DNA from: Eledone cirrhosa
Taxonomy: Eukaryota > Mollusca > Cephalopoda > Octopoda > Eledonidae
Reading direction: 5' to 3'
Length of the DNA: 64,000 bases
Assembly: GCA_964016885.1 (NCBI GenBank)
Contig: OZ024743.1
Location: 162,179,492-162,243,491 of the forward strand
Part shown: one piece after another, positions 13,503 through 27,735 of the stretch
How the letters are laid out: every line of letters begins with the position of its first letter
Numbering within the stretch: the first letter of the stretch is position 1
The notes under the pieces: model-generated
The model's database searches: none
What the model was told of the DNA's origin: nothing
The model's input: only the letters and a program-made list of their open reading frames with translations
Translations under genes and position numbers: made by a program

Positions 13503-13817
13503 AAGAGTGAAGAATAACATGGTTGGCTGTACAAAAAGGGTTTCATTTACAGTATTAACAATTGTTTCATTGATCAGGTGAGTCTAAAGGCCGCTAATCA
13601 CTAGAAATTGCGTCACTCGATCTTAAATACAATGTGTGTCTCTGATCAAATCATCGGAATAATTTGACCAGAGACACACACTGTATTTAAGGTCGAATGA
13701 CATAATTTCTAATGATTAACGGCCTTTAGACTTATTTGATCAATGAAACAATTGTTAACACTGTAAATAAAAGCCCTTTTGTAGAGCCGACCATGTTACT
13801 CTTCACTCTTTCACTAT
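13496..13817. repeat. Inverted repeat with about 155-bp arms (P5)
   Basis: Arms of about 155 bp (left about 13496-13650, right about 13662-13817) are reverse complements at roughly 89% by eye, with a short spacer. Most mismatches are transitions. Older than P1 or P4 by arm divergence. No coding capacity. Confidence 0.9.
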
Positions 13818-14179
13818 TATTACTCCAAGCATCACCTGCATGGGAATGTCATCTTACAGGTCGGAATGTCATCTTACGCCCTCCCCTTTGTTCTACACGC
13901 CAGTTCAGCCCCCCCCCCCCCCGCCGCTATGAAGGCATTTAAGCATGTACATGACATCCCAAAACCACTGACCACTCCCCGAGACAGACAAGAAAAACAA
14001 CAAATTTTTAGGATTGTTTGATTTGATACTTCTGTCTTTTTCGTTTTGACTGCATGCCCATACATGGACTGTACCCCTTGATAAGTTCAGCTAGGTCCCT
14101 GCCGTCCTAATACTGCTGGGTTAGTTCGTATCTAGCAGTCGAAACGGCCGGACTCAGCCGTCGGGGTCCTGACTCTTTT

Positions 14180-14180
<1 letters not shown>
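13818..14180. other. Unassigned sequence with a C homopolymer
   Basis: A run of 12-13 C lies at about 13910-13922. The segment 14135-14168 resembles 29185-29220 in inverted orientation (GACGGCTGAG and CCGTTTCGAC blocks), so it is a fragment of an unnamed repeat. Confidence 0.5.
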
Positions 14181-14223
<43 letters not shown>

Positions 14224-14235
14224 CGTGTGTGTGTG
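14181..14235. repeat. TA then GT microsatellite
   Basis: Short compound dinucleotide tract. Confidence 0.92.
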
Positions 14236-14383
14236 TCCCAGGTTCATCGGGGGGTAACCACAGTAAGTAAGGTACTCAATATATTGGTAAAGTGTACACA
14301 TCATGTTCAATGTAGAAATTTCCTGATGGTTTTTTTTAATGAAATATTTCTAGTCCTCAAGAAGTCATTTCTATATTAAACAT

Positions 14384-14410
14384 TATATATATATGTGTGT
14401 GTGAGAGAGA

Positions 14411-14498
<88 letters not shown>
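14384..14498. repeat. TG microsatellite
   Basis: Over 80 bp of TG preceded by short TA and GA runs. Confidence 0.96.
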
Positions 14499-14501
<3 letters not shown>

Positions 14502-15276
14502 CATTAATTGAAAATGTTTGAAGCGCTGAGTGTACATGAATTTTCATAAAATTGTAGTAATCTCAGGATGGGTGTAGCTGTGAACAGTTGATCGCTATGT
14601 GCAAAGCAAAAAGTAGGGTTAAAATGTAACCACATATTGAGCGGAAGAACGGAGAGAGGGAAAGAATGAAAGAAATAGAGTCTAAAGCAGGAGATGAGAA
14701 ATAAGAGGGATATATATATATATATAATGAATCGAAACTTTGAATAGGGCCGACACAGCTTTGGTCGTTTTCTCACTCAACAATTTAATTAAGTCTGTAT
14801 TATTAAGAGACAAACCCCCCCAAAAATTAGAGTGCACACCTATACGTTAATTAGTGAGAAGATTGATTTCGTATAGGTGGAAATTTAGATCTTCTGGCCC
14901 CGAACTTTGGTTTCTGCGACTCCATCTGCTAACGGCAATCCGAATGGAACTACCGTGCGCAGAAATTAGTTAATGTTAGTTAGCATTACGTAAGTGGCTA
15001 GAATCGCTTCTTCAGTGGGGATGAGTCTCACTGGAACAGAGAGTTCCACTTAGCTATCTACCACACCACTCCGATGGATAGTGTAGTAGTAACACCGACT
15101 TTCAGTGACACGTTACTTGACACCAAAGAGCAAGTAAGCCAGTCTTCACCATTCTCAGTGAACACGTTGGCATTACTTCGAAAAATGAAGAACCCACGAA
15201 GCACTCAACCAGAGACTTCCATAGAGAAAGCAAAGACATAGTTGCAAACAATTAATAAATAAATCGAACTATATAC

Positions 15277-15277
<1 letters not shown>
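14499..15277. other. Nothing recognised
   Basis: No supported gene, RNA or repeat family. Confidence 0.45.
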
Positions 15278-15329
<52 letters not shown>

Positions 15330-15330
15330 C
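15278..15330. repeat. CA then TA microsatellite
   Basis: Short compound dinucleotide tract. Confidence 0.93.
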
Positions 15331-15789
15331 ACAAAATTTAGTACAGCATCATTGAGGCTCTGATTGCAGCAAAGATAACGAATGCAGTCGGGGTGTGCAG
15401 CTAAGCACTCAATAAGGTATATTACCTTAGAGTTATAAGATTACGTTTAGACAGCTTTAAAAATTGAAGACAGCGACCGATAGACGAGCCGCAGTGACGA
15501 AAGCGGTGTGTGTGCACATATACATATACGTTTCAGGGAAGGTGTATCTAAACATTTAGATACTAATGTGTGGGTAACTGCTTATGTTTATATAAGTGCA
15601 CACTCTTATGTTTATATATGTGCACACTCTTATGTTTATATAAGTGCACACTCTTATGTTTATATATGTGCACACTCTTATATTTATATATGTGCACACT
15701 CTTATGTTTATATATGTGCACACTCTAATGTTTATATATGTGCACACTCTTATGTTTATATATGTGCACACTCTTATGTTTATATAAGT

Positions 15790-16470
15790 GCACACTCTTA
15801 TGTTTATAAATGTGCACACTCTTATGTTTATATATGTGCACACTCCTTATGTTTATATATGTGCACACTCTTATGTTTATATATGTGCACACTCTTATGT
15901 TTATATATGTGCACACTCTTATGTTTATATATGTGCACACTCTTATGTTTATATATGTGCACACTCTTATGTTTATATATGTGCACACTCTTATGTTTAT
16001 ATAAGTGCACACTCTTATGTTTATAAATGTGCACACTCTTATGTTTATATATGTGCACACTCCTTATGTTTATATATGTGCACACTCTTATGTTTATATA
16101 TGTGCACACTCTTATGTTTATATATGTGCACACTCTTATGTTTATATATGTGCACACTCTTATGTTTATATATGTGCATACTCTTATGTTTATATATGTG
16201 CACACTCTTATGTTCATATATGTGCACACTCGTATGTTTATATAAGTGCACACTCGTATGTTTATATATGTGCACACTCTTATGTTTATATATGTGCACA
16301 CTCTTATGTTTATATATGTGCACACTCTTATGTTTATATATGTGCACACTCTTATGTTTATATATGTGCACACTCTTATGTTTATATATGTGCATACCCT
16401 TATGTTTATATATGTGCACACTCTTATGTTCATATATGTGCACACTCGTATGTTTATATAAGTCGACACT
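15790..16470. repeat. 9-unit higher-order repeat within the satellite
   Basis: Rare variants recur at 216-217 bp. The CACTCCTTATG insertion is at about 15841 and 16060, and the GTTCATATA variant is at about 16213 and 16429. This marks tandem duplication of 9-unit blocks. Confidence 0.8.
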
Positions 16471-18479
16471 CTTATGTTTATATATGTGCACACTCTTATG
16501 TTTATATATGTGCACACTCTTATGTTTATATATGTGCACACTCTTATGTTTATATATGTGCACACACTTATGTTTATATAAGTGCACACTCTTATGTTTA
16601 TATATGTGCACACTCGTATGTTTATATATGTGCACACTCTTATGTTTATATATGTGCATACTCTTATGTTTATATAAGTGCACACTCTTATGTTTATATA
16701 TGTGCACACTCTTATGTGTATATATGTGCACACTCTTATGTTTATATATGTGCACACTCGTATGTTTATATATGTGCACACTCTTATGTTTATATATGTG
16801 CACACTCTTATGTTTATATATGTGCATACTCTTATGTTTATATAAGTGCACACTCTTATGTTTATATATGTGCACACTCTTATGTTTATATATGTGCACA
16901 CTCTTATGTTTATATATGTGCACACTCGTATGTTTATATATGTGCACACTCGTATGTTTATATATGTGCACACTCGTATATTTATATATGTGCACAGTCT
17001 TATATTTATATAAGTGCACACTCTTATGTTTATATATGTGCACACTCATTTGTTTATATATGTGCACACTCTTATGTTTATATATGTGAACACTCGTATG
17101 TTTATATAAGTGCACACTCGTATGTTTTATATATGTGCACACTCTTATGTTTATATATGTGCACACTCTTATGTTTATATATGTGCACACTATTATGTTT
17201 ATATAAGTGCACACTCGTATGTTTATATATGTGCACACTCTTATAATAATATAAGTGCACACTCTTATGTTTATATAAGTGCACACTCTTATCTTTATAT
17301 ATGTGCACACTCTTATGAAAATATATGTGCACACTCTTATGTTTATATAAGTGCACACTCGTATGTTTATATAAGTGCAAACTCTTATATTTATTTAAGT
17401 GCACACTCTTATGTTTATATAAGTGCACACTGTTATGTTTATATATGTGCACACTCTTATGTTTATATAAGTGCACACTCTTATGTTTATATATGTGCAC
17501 GCTCTTATGAAAATATATGTGCACAGTCTTATGTTTATATATGTGCACACTCTTAAGTTTATATAAGTGAACACTCTTATATTTATATATGTGCACACTC
17601 TTATGTTTATATATGTGCACACTCTTATGTTTATATATGTGCACACTCGTATGTTTATATATGTGCTAACTCTTAAGTTTATATAAGTGAACACTCTTAT
17701 ATTTATATATGTGCACACTCTTATGTTTATATAAGTGCACACTCGTATGTTTATATATGTGCACACTCGTATGTTTATATATGTGCACACTCGTATGTTT
17801 ATATAAGTGCACACTCTTATGTTTGTATAAGTGCACACAATAATGTTTATATATGTGCACACTCTTATGTTTATATAAGTGCACACTCTTATGTTTATAT
17901 ATGTGCATACTCTCATGTTTATATAAGTGCACACTCGTATGTTTATATATGTGCACACTCTTATGTTTATATAAGTGCACACTCGTATGTTTATATAAGT
18001 GCACACTCTTATATTTATATAAGTGCACACTCTTATGTTTATATAAGTGCACACTGTTATGTTTATATATGTGCACACTCTTATGAAAATATATGTGCAC
18101 ACTCTTATGTTTATATAAGTGCACACTCGTATGTTTATATAAGTGCACACTCTTAAGTTTATATAAGTGAACACTCTTATGTTTATATATGTGCACACTC
18201 TTATGTTTATATATGTGCACACTCTTATGTTTATATAAGTGCACACTCGTATGTTCATATATGTGCACACTCGTATGTTTATATATGTGCACACTCGTAT
18301 GTTTATATAAGTGCACACTCGTATGTTTGTATAAGTGCACACACTTATGTTTATATATGTGCACACTCTTATGTTTATATAAGTGCACACTCTTATGTTT
18401 ATATATGTGCACACTCTTATGTTTATATAAGTGCACACTCGTATGTTTATATATGTGCACACTCTTATGTTTATATATG

Positions 18480-20700
18480 TGCACACTCGTATGTTTACAT
18501 AAGTGCACACTCGTATGTTTATATAAGTGCACACTCTTATGTTTATATATGTGCACACTCTTATGTTTATATATGTGCACACTCGTATGTTTATATAAGT
18601 GCACACACTTATGTTTATATTTGTGCACACTCTTATGTTTATATAAGTGCACACTCTTATGTTTATATATGTGCACACTCTTATGTTTATATATGTGCAC
18701 ACTCTTATGTTTATATATGTGCACACTCTTATGTTTATATAAGTGCACACTCTTATGTTTATATATGTGCACACTCTTATGTTTATATATGTGCACACTC
18801 TTATGTTTATATATGTGCACACTCGTATGTTTATATAAGTGCACACTCGTATGTATATATATGTGCACACTCTTATGTTTATATATGTGCACACGCTTAT
18901 GTTTATATATGTGCATACTCTTATGTTTATATATGTGCACACTCGTATGTTTATATAAGTGAACACTCTTATGTTTATATATGTGCACACTCTTACGTTT
19001 ATATATGTGCACACTCGTATGTTTATATAAGTGCACACTCGTATGTTTATATATGTGCACACTCTTATGTTTATATATGTGCACACTCTTATGTTTATAT
19101 ATGTGCACACTCGTATGTTTATATAAGTGCACACTCGTATGTTTATATATGTGCACACTCTTATGTTTATATATGTGCACACGCTTATGTTTATATATGT
19201 GCATACTCTTATGTTTATATATGTGCACACTCGTATGTTTATATAAGTGAACACTCTTATGTTTATATATGTGAACACTCTTATGTTTATATATGTGCAC
19301 ACTCTTATGTTTATATATGTGCACACTCTTATGTTTATATATATGCAGACTCTTATGTTTATATATGTGCACACTCGTATGTTTAAGTAAGTGCACACTC
19401 TTATGTTTATATAAGTGCACACTCGTATGTTTATATAAGTGCACACTCTTATGTTTATATATGTGCACACTCGTATGTTTATATATGTGCACACTCTTAT
19501 GTTTATATATGTGCACACTCTTTTGTTTATATATGTGCACACTCTTATGTTTATATAAGTGCACACTCTTATGTTTATATATGTGCACACTCTTATGTTT
19601 ATATATGTGCACACCCTTATGTTTATATATGTGCACACTCTTATGTTTATATATGTGCACACTCGTATTTTTATATAAGTGCACACTCGTATGTTTATAT
19701 AAGTGCACACTCTTATGTTTATATATGTGCACACTCTTATGTTTATATATGTGCACACTCGTATGTTTATATAAGTGCACACTCGTATGTTTATATATGT
19801 GCACACTCTTATGTTTATATATGTGCACACTCTTTTGTTTATATATGTGCACACTCTTATGTTTATATAAGTGCACACTCTTATGTTTATATATGTGCAC
19901 ACTCTTATGTTTATATATGTGCACACCCTTATGTTTATATATGTGCACACTCTTATGTTTATATATGTGCACACTCTTATGTTTATATAAGTGCACACTC
20001 TTATGTTTATATATGTGCACACTCTTATGTTTATATATGTGCACACTCTTATGTTTATATATGTGCACACTCGTATGTTTATATAAGTGCACACTCTTAT
20101 GTTTATATAAGTGCACACTCTTATGTTTATATATGTGCACACTCTTATGTTTATATATGTGCACATTCGTATGTTTATATAAGTGCACACTCTTATGTTT
20201 ATATAAGTGCACACTCTTATGTTTATATAAGTGCACACTCTTATGTTTATATATGTGCACACTCTTATATTTATATATGTGCACACTCTTATGTTTATAT
20301 ATGTGCACACTCTTATGTTTATATAAGTGCATACTCTTATGTTTATATATGTGCACAATCTTATGTTTATATATGTGCACACTCGTATGTTTATATAAGT
20401 GCACACTCTTATGTTTATATATGTGCACACTCGTATGTTTATATATGTGCACACTCTTATGTTTATATATGTGCACACTCTTTTGTTTATATATGTGCAC
20501 ACTCTTATGTTTATATAAGTGCACACTCGTATGTTTATATATGTGCACACTCGTATGTTTATATAAGTGCACACTCTTATGTTTATATATGTGCACACTC
20601 TTATGTTTATATATGTGCACACTCTTATGTTTATATAAGTGCACACTCTTATGTTTATATAAGTGCACACTCTTATGTTTATATAAGTGCACACTCGTAT
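18480..20700. repeat. Large satellite duplication, copy A
   Basis: Rare variants here reappear downstream at a constant offset. GTTTACATAAG at 18493 recurs at 20845 (2,352 bp). ATATGCAGAC at 19341 recurs at 21765, and GTTTAAGTAA at 19381 recurs at 21805 (2,424 bp). The change of offset equals three 24-bp units. Confidence 0.88.
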
Positions 20701-20831
20701 GTTTATATATGTGCACACTCGTATGTTTATATAAGTGCACACTCTTATGTTTATATATGTGCACACTCTTATGTTTATATATGTGCACACTCTTATGTTT
20801 ATATAAGTGCACACTCTTATGTTTATATATG

Positions 20832-23114
20832 TGCACACTCGTATGTTTACATAAGTGCACACTCGTATGTTTATATAAGTGCACACTCTTATGTTTATAT
20901 ATGTGCACACTCTTATGTTTATATATGTGCACACTCGTATGTTTATATAAGTGCACACACTTATGTTTATATTTGTGCACACTCTTATGTTTATATAAGT
21001 GCACACACTTATGTTTATATTTGTGCACACTCTTATGTTTATATAAGTGCACACTCTTATCTTTATATATGTGCACACTCTTATGTTTATATATGTGCAC
21101 ACTCTTATGTTTATATATGTGCACACTCTTATGTTTATATAAGTGCACACTCTTATGTTTATATATGTGCACACTCTTATGTTTATATATGTGCACACTC
21201 TTATGTTTATATATGTGCACACTCTTATGTTTATATATGTGCACACTCGTATGTTTATATAAGTGCACACTCGTATGTATATATATGTGCACACTCTTAT
21301 GTTTATATATGTGCACACGCTTATGTTTATATATGTGCATACTCTTATGTTTATATATGTGCACACTCGTATGTTTATATAAGTGAACACTCTTATGTTT
21401 ATATATGTGCACACTCTTACGTTTATATATGTGCACACTCGTATGTTTATATAAGTGCACACTCGTATGTTTATATATGTGCACACTCTTATGTTTATAT
21501 ATGTGCACACTCTTATGTTTATATATGTGCACACTCGTATGTTTATATAAGTGCACACTCGTATGTTTATATATGTGCACACTCTTATGTTTATATATGT
21601 GCACACGCTTATGTTTATATATGTGCATACTCTTATGTTTATATATGTGCACACTCGTATGTTTATATAAGTGAACACTCTTATGTTTATATATGTGAAC
21701 ACTCTTATGTTTATATATGTGCACACTCTTATGTTTATATATGTGCACACTCTTATGTTTATATATATGCAGACTCTTATGTTTATATATGTGCACACTC
21801 GTATGTTTAAGTAAGTGCACACTCTTATGTTTATATAAGTGCACACTCGTATGTTTATATAAGTGCACACTCTTATGTTTATATATGTGCACACTCGTAT
21901 GTTTATATATGTGCACACTCTTATGTTTATATATGTGCACACTCTTTTGTTTATATATGTGCACACTCTTATGTTTATATAAGTGCACACTCTTATGTTT
22001 ATATATGTGCACACTCTTATGTTTATATATGTGCACACCCTTATGTTTATATATGTGCACACTCTTATGTTTATATATGTGCACACTCGTATTTTTATAT
22101 AAGTGCACACTCGTATGTTTATATAAGTGCACACTCTTATGTTTATATATGTGCACACTCTTATGTTTATATATGTGCACACTCGTATGTTTATATAAGT
22201 GCACACTCGTATGTTTATATATGTGCACACTCTTATGTTTATATATGTGCACACTCTTTTGTTTATATATGTGCACACTCTTATGTTTATATAAGTGCAC
22301 ACTCTTATGTTTATATATGTGCACACTCTTATGTTTATATATGTGCACACCCTTATGTTTATATATGTGCACACTCTTATGTTTATATATGTGCACACTC
22401 TTATGTTTATATAAGTGCACACTCTTATGTTTATATATGTGCACACTCTTATGTTTATATATGTGCACACTCTTATGTTTATATATGTGCACACTCGTAT
22501 GTTTATATAAGTGCACACTCTTATGTTTATATAAGTGCACACTCTTATGTTTATATATGTGCACACTCTTATGTTTATATATGTGCACATTCGTATGTTT
22601 ATATAAGTGCACACTCTTATGTTTATATAAGTGCACACTCTTATGTTTATATAAGTGCACACTCTTATGTTTATATATGTGCACACTCTTATATTTATAT
22701 ATGTGCACACTCTTATGTTTATATATGTGCACACTCTTATGTTTATATAAGTGCATACTCTTATGTTTATATATGTGCACAATCTTATGTTTATATATGT
22801 GCACACTCGTATGTTTATATAAGTGCACACTCTTATGTTTATATATGTGCACACTCGTATGTTTATATATGTGCACACTCTTATGTTTATATATGTGCAC
22901 ACTCTTTTGTTTATATATGTGCACACTCTTATGTTTATATAAGTGCACACTCGTATGTTTATATATGTGCACACTCGTATGTTTATATAAGTGCACACTC
23001 TTATGTTTATATATGTGCACACTCTTATGTTTATATATGTGCACACTCTTATGTTTATATAAGTGCACACTCTTATGTTTATATAAGTGCACACTCTTAT
23101 GTTTATATAAGTGC
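20832..23114. repeat. Large satellite duplication, copy B
   Basis: Counterpart of 18480-20700. It contains extra tandem units relative to copy A, including a doubled pair around 20953-21048 marked by the ATATTTGTGC variant. Homology fades near 23115. A further partial, more rearranged copy may follow at about 23160-24000. Confidence 0.85.
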
Positions 23115-25189
23115 ACACTCTTATGTTTATATAAGTGCACACTCTTATGTTTATATAAGTGCACACTCTTTTGTTTATATATGTGCACACTCTTATGTTT
23201 ATATATGTGCACACTCTTATGTTTATATATGTGCACACCCTTATGTTTATATATGTGCACACTCTTATGTTTATATATGTGCACACTCTTATGTTTATAT
23301 AAGTGCACACTCTTATGTTTATATATGTGCACACTCTTATGTTTATATATGTGCACACTCTTATGTTTATATATGTGCACACACTTATGTTTATATATGT
23401 GCACACTCTTATGTTTATATATGTGCACACTCTTATGTTTATATAAGTGCACACTCGTATGTTTATATATGTGCACACTCTTATGTTTATATATGTGCAC
23501 ACTCTTATGTTTATATATGTGCACACTCGTATTTTTATATAAGTGCACACTCGTATGTTTATATAAGTGCACACTCTTATGTTTATATATGTGCACACTC
23601 TTATGTTTATATATGTGCACACTCGTATGTTTATATAAGTGCACACTCATATGTTTATATATGTGCACACTCTTATGTTTATATAAGTGCACACTCGTAT
23701 GTTTATATAAGTGCACACACTTATGTTTATATATGTGCACACTCTTATGTTTATATAAGTGCACACTCTTATGTTTATATATGTGCACATTCTTATGTTT
23801 ATATAAGTGCACACTCGTATGTTTATATATGTGCACACTCTTATGTTTATATATGTGCACACTCTTATGTTTATATATGTGCACACTCGTATGTTTATAT
23901 AAGTGCACACTCGTATGTTTATATATGTGCACACTCTTATGTTTATATATGTGCACACGCTTATGTTTATATATGTGCACACTCTTATGTTTATATAAGT
24001 GAACACTCTTATGTTTATATATGTGCACACTCTTATGTTTATATATGTGCACACTCTTATGTTTATATATGTGCAGTCTCTTATGTTTATATATGTGCAC
24101 ACTCGTATGTTTATGTAAGTGCACACTCTTATGTTTATATAAGTGCACACTCTTATGTTTATATAAGTGCACACTCTTATGTTTATATAAATGCACACTC
24201 TTATGTTTATATATGTGCACACTCTTATGTTTATATATGTGCACACTCTTATGTTTATATATGTGCACACTCTTTTGTTTATATATGTGCACACTCTTAT
24301 GTTTATATATGTGCACACTCTTATGTTTATATATGTGCACACTCTTATGTTTATATATGTGCACACTCTTATGTTTATATATGTGCACACTCTTATGTTC
24401 ATATATGTGCACACTCTTATGTTTATATAAGTGCACACTCGTATGTTTATATATGTGCACACTCTTATTTTTATATATGTGCACACTCTTATGTTTATAT
24501 AAGTGCACACTCGTATGTTTTATATATGTGCCCACTCGTACGTTTATATAAGTGCACACTCTTTTGTTTATATATGTGCACACTCTTATGTTTATATATG
24601 TGCACACTCTTATGTTTATATATGTGCACACTCTTATGTTTATATATGTGCACACTCGTATGTTTATATAAGTGCACACTCTTATGTTTATATATGTGCA
24701 CACTCGTATGTTTATATATGTGCACACTCTTATGTTTATATATGTGCACACTCTTTTGTTTATATATGTGCACACTCTTATGTTTATATAAGTGCACACT
24801 CTTATGTTTATATATGTGCACACTCTTATGTTTATATATGTGCACACCCTTATTTTTATATATGTGCACACCCTTATTTTTATATATGTGCACACTCTTA
24901 CGTTTATATATGTGCACACACTTATGTTTATATAAGTGCACACTCTTATGTTTATATATGTGCACACTCGTATGTTTATATAAGTGCACACTCTTATGTT
25001 TATATATGTGCACACTCTTATGTTTATATATGTGCACACTCTTATGTTTATATATGTGCACACTCGTATGTTTATATAAGTGCACACTCTTATGTTTATA
25101 TATGTGCACACTCTTATGTTTATATATGTGCACATTCGTATGTTTATATAAGTGCACACTCTTATGTTTATATAAGTGCACACTCTTAT

Positions 25190-25720
25190 GTTTATATAAG
25201 TGCACACTCTTATGTTTATATATGTGCACACTCTTATATTTATATATGTGCACACTCTTATGTTTATATATTTGCACACTCTTATGTTTATATAAGTGCA
25301 CACTCTTATGTTTATATATGTGCACTCTCTTATGTTTATATAAGTGCACACTCTTATGTTTATCTATGTGCACACTCTTATGTTTATATAAGTGCACACT
25401 CTTATGTTTATATATTTGCACACTCTTATGTTTATATAAGTGCATACTCTTATGTTTATATAAGTGCACACTCTTATGTTTATATAAGTGCACACTCTTA
25501 TGTTTATATATGTGCACACTCTTATATTTATATATGTGCACACTCTTATGTTTATATATTTGCACACTCTTATGTTTATATAAGTGCACACTCTTATGTT
25601 TATATATGTGCACTCTCTTATGTTTATATAAGTGCACAGTCTTATGTTTATCTATGTGCACACTCTTATGTTTATATAAGTGCACACTCTTATGTTTATA
25701 TATTTGCACACTCTTATGTT
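25190..25720. repeat. 12-unit higher-order repeat within the satellite
   Basis: TGCACTCTCT at 25321 and 25609, and TTTATCTATGTG near 25360 and 25648, recur at 288 bp, i.e. 12 units. ATATTTGCACAC variants mark the same period. Confidence 0.82.
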
Positions 25721-26136
25721 TATATAAGTGCACACTCTTATGTTTATATATGTGCATACTCTTATGTTTATATATGTGCACACTCGTATGTTTATATATG
25801 TACACACTCTTATGTTTATATATGTGCACACTCGTATGTTTATATATGTGCACACTCTTATGTTTATATATGTGCAGACTCTTATGTTTATATATGTGCA
25901 CACTCTTATGTTTATATATGTGCACACTCGTACGTTTATATAAGTGCACACTCTTTTGTTTATATATGTGCACACTCTTATGTTTATATATGTGCACACT
26001 CTTATGTTTATATATGTGCACACTCGTACGTTTATATATGTGCACACTCTTATGTTTATATATGTGCACACTCTTATGTTTATATATGTGCACACTCGTA
26101 TGTTTATATATGTGCACACTCGTATGTTTTATATAA

Positions 26137-27235
26137 TTAGATGTAAGGATACTTATATATTTGAATGTAATCATATGTTTAGTTTCCAACTAAATTAATA
26201 ACCTTCAGTATCTTTTAATAAATCACATAGTAAATCATATAGTAAGTATTTTATCAGAATATTAGTATCCTTAGTGTGATCGTCCCACCCCGATATTCTA
26301 ATTATATTCCTATTTTTTTTATTTTCTGTTGAGTAGGCATCGTATGTATCTGTATCTTTATATATTTAAAAATTCTATTCCTTTACTTTCTATCATACTT
26401 TCCTGATTTTCGTGGGAATATCTATATGCCCATGAATATGTACACTCACATCAGTGGGAATATGTATCTATACATGTAAGATTTTCACATACGACTTCAT
26501 ATAGTAATGAACGGGTAACTACATATATATGAATACTTTATATACATTAGTATACTTTTGAAATATTATTGTGTGCTTGTGTATTGAATGCTTCACTTTT
26601 GTTGTGTTTATATCGTTTTCTGTACCTGATATGTTGTGTTTATGTATATATATGCGCGCATAGGCTTGTCATAGATAGTTGTTCCGGGTTTTCACGTTTG
26701 TGAGTCTATTCTGTTATGGAAGTCTTTTAAACAGCTGTATCCGGTGCTTTTTATTTAGGTTTATTCCCGTTTTGCTTCGGCTATGGTAAATTCATAATGC
26801 CATCTGCTTGCATCAAATTGGTAAATTTATACTTTATACATTCTAAATTACTAATATAACTTATTCCAATATGAGTAAATAGTTTGCCCTTTCAATAAAG
26901 GTGTTTCTACTGTTTATGCCGAGGACAATATAAATTGACACATCAATTTTGATAACCTTTGTTTTCCTGAAGAATTGGTGTAGATACATTAATGTATAAT
27001 CAGTGTGTTTACATCGATAATCTAATTATTTTAAATGTTAATTGTGAATTAATATTATTTTTATCTGCACTAATCGAAACATGTCGAAAAGTAAATGTTG
27101 TTGATTTGATAGATATCTTTTGGTTAACTTATTGTAATCATATATCTGTTATCATCCGTACCTTACACAATGCCTCACCACGTTGGAGTGTTTTGACTTG
27201 CATCACTGTTGATAATCATAATGCATTGAGCATAT
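26137..27235. other. AT-rich sequence, nothing recognised
   Basis: No gene, RNA or repeat family recognised. Confidence 0.45.
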
Positions 27236-27263
27236 CTATATCTTTAGACATATGATTTAAGTG

Positions 27264-27322
<59 letters not shown>

Positions 27323-27376
27323 AATTGAATTGTAAATAGAGGTACCCACTTAAGTCATATGTCTAAAGATATATAT
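27236..27376. repeat. Inverted repeat around a TA tract (P6)
   Basis: Arms of about 32 bp (27236-27267 and 27344-27376; shared core ATATCTTTAGACATATGA) flank a TA microsatellite and a short unique piece. One mismatch in the arm core. Confidence 0.88.
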
Positions 27377-27394
27377 ATATATATATATGTCTAA

Positions 27395-27451
<57 letters not shown>

Positions 27452-27453
27452 TA

Positions 27454-27541
<88 letters not shown>

Positions 27542-27552
27542 TATATATATAT
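27369..27552. repeat. TA microsatellite
   Basis: About 180 bp of TA with few interruptions. GTCTAAAGATATATAT is itself repeated in tandem at its left end. Confidence 0.96.
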
Positions 27553-27632
27553 ACACATACATAATACATGCATATACATAAACACATACACACATCTACC
27601 TCTCACTCTCTCTCTCTCTCTATATATATATA

Positions 27633-27735
27633 TAACAACTAGAAATTGATTAACATATAAATAAACATATGAAACAATCACAGGGGATAATTTTTACAAG
27701 TGTGTAAGCACACATAGCTAGGTAGGTAACTAAAT
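27633..27735 (+). repeat. Single-arm homologue of palindrome P4
   Basis: Matches 12414-12514 (left arm plus spacer, e.g. GATTAACATATAAATAAACA) with substitutions. After AGGTAACTAAA it continues into unrelated single-copy sequence instead of a complementary arm. Confidence 0.85.

Larger units (their letters stand above)
15582..26136. repeat. 24-bp satellite array of about 440 units
   Basis: A single array of about 10.5 kb with consensus unit TATGTTTATATATGTGCACA plus CTCT. Two positions vary most: ATATGTG or ATAAGTG, and ACTCTTATG or ACTCGTATG. Each unit normally contains the palindrome TGTGCACA. Rare one-base indels occur (near 15842, 16062, 17125, 24519). Because 24 is divisible by three and most units lack stops in several frames, open frames of over 2,000 codons arise on the minus strand and over 700 on the plus. 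They encode only an 8-residue repeat and I do not regard them as genes. Higher-order copies are listed separately. Confidence 0.98.

Noticed and set aside
17395..25351. Giant open frames (over 2,000 codons) in the 24-bp array as a real repeat protein
   Set aside because: They exist on both strands and in several phases because the unit is 24 bp and stop-poor. There is no start context, no unique domain and no codon signature; variants follow DNA unit types, not protein constraints.
15582..26136. CRISPR-like array
   Set aside because: The units are contiguous 24-bp tandem repeats without unique spacers, and the window is clearly eukaryotic.
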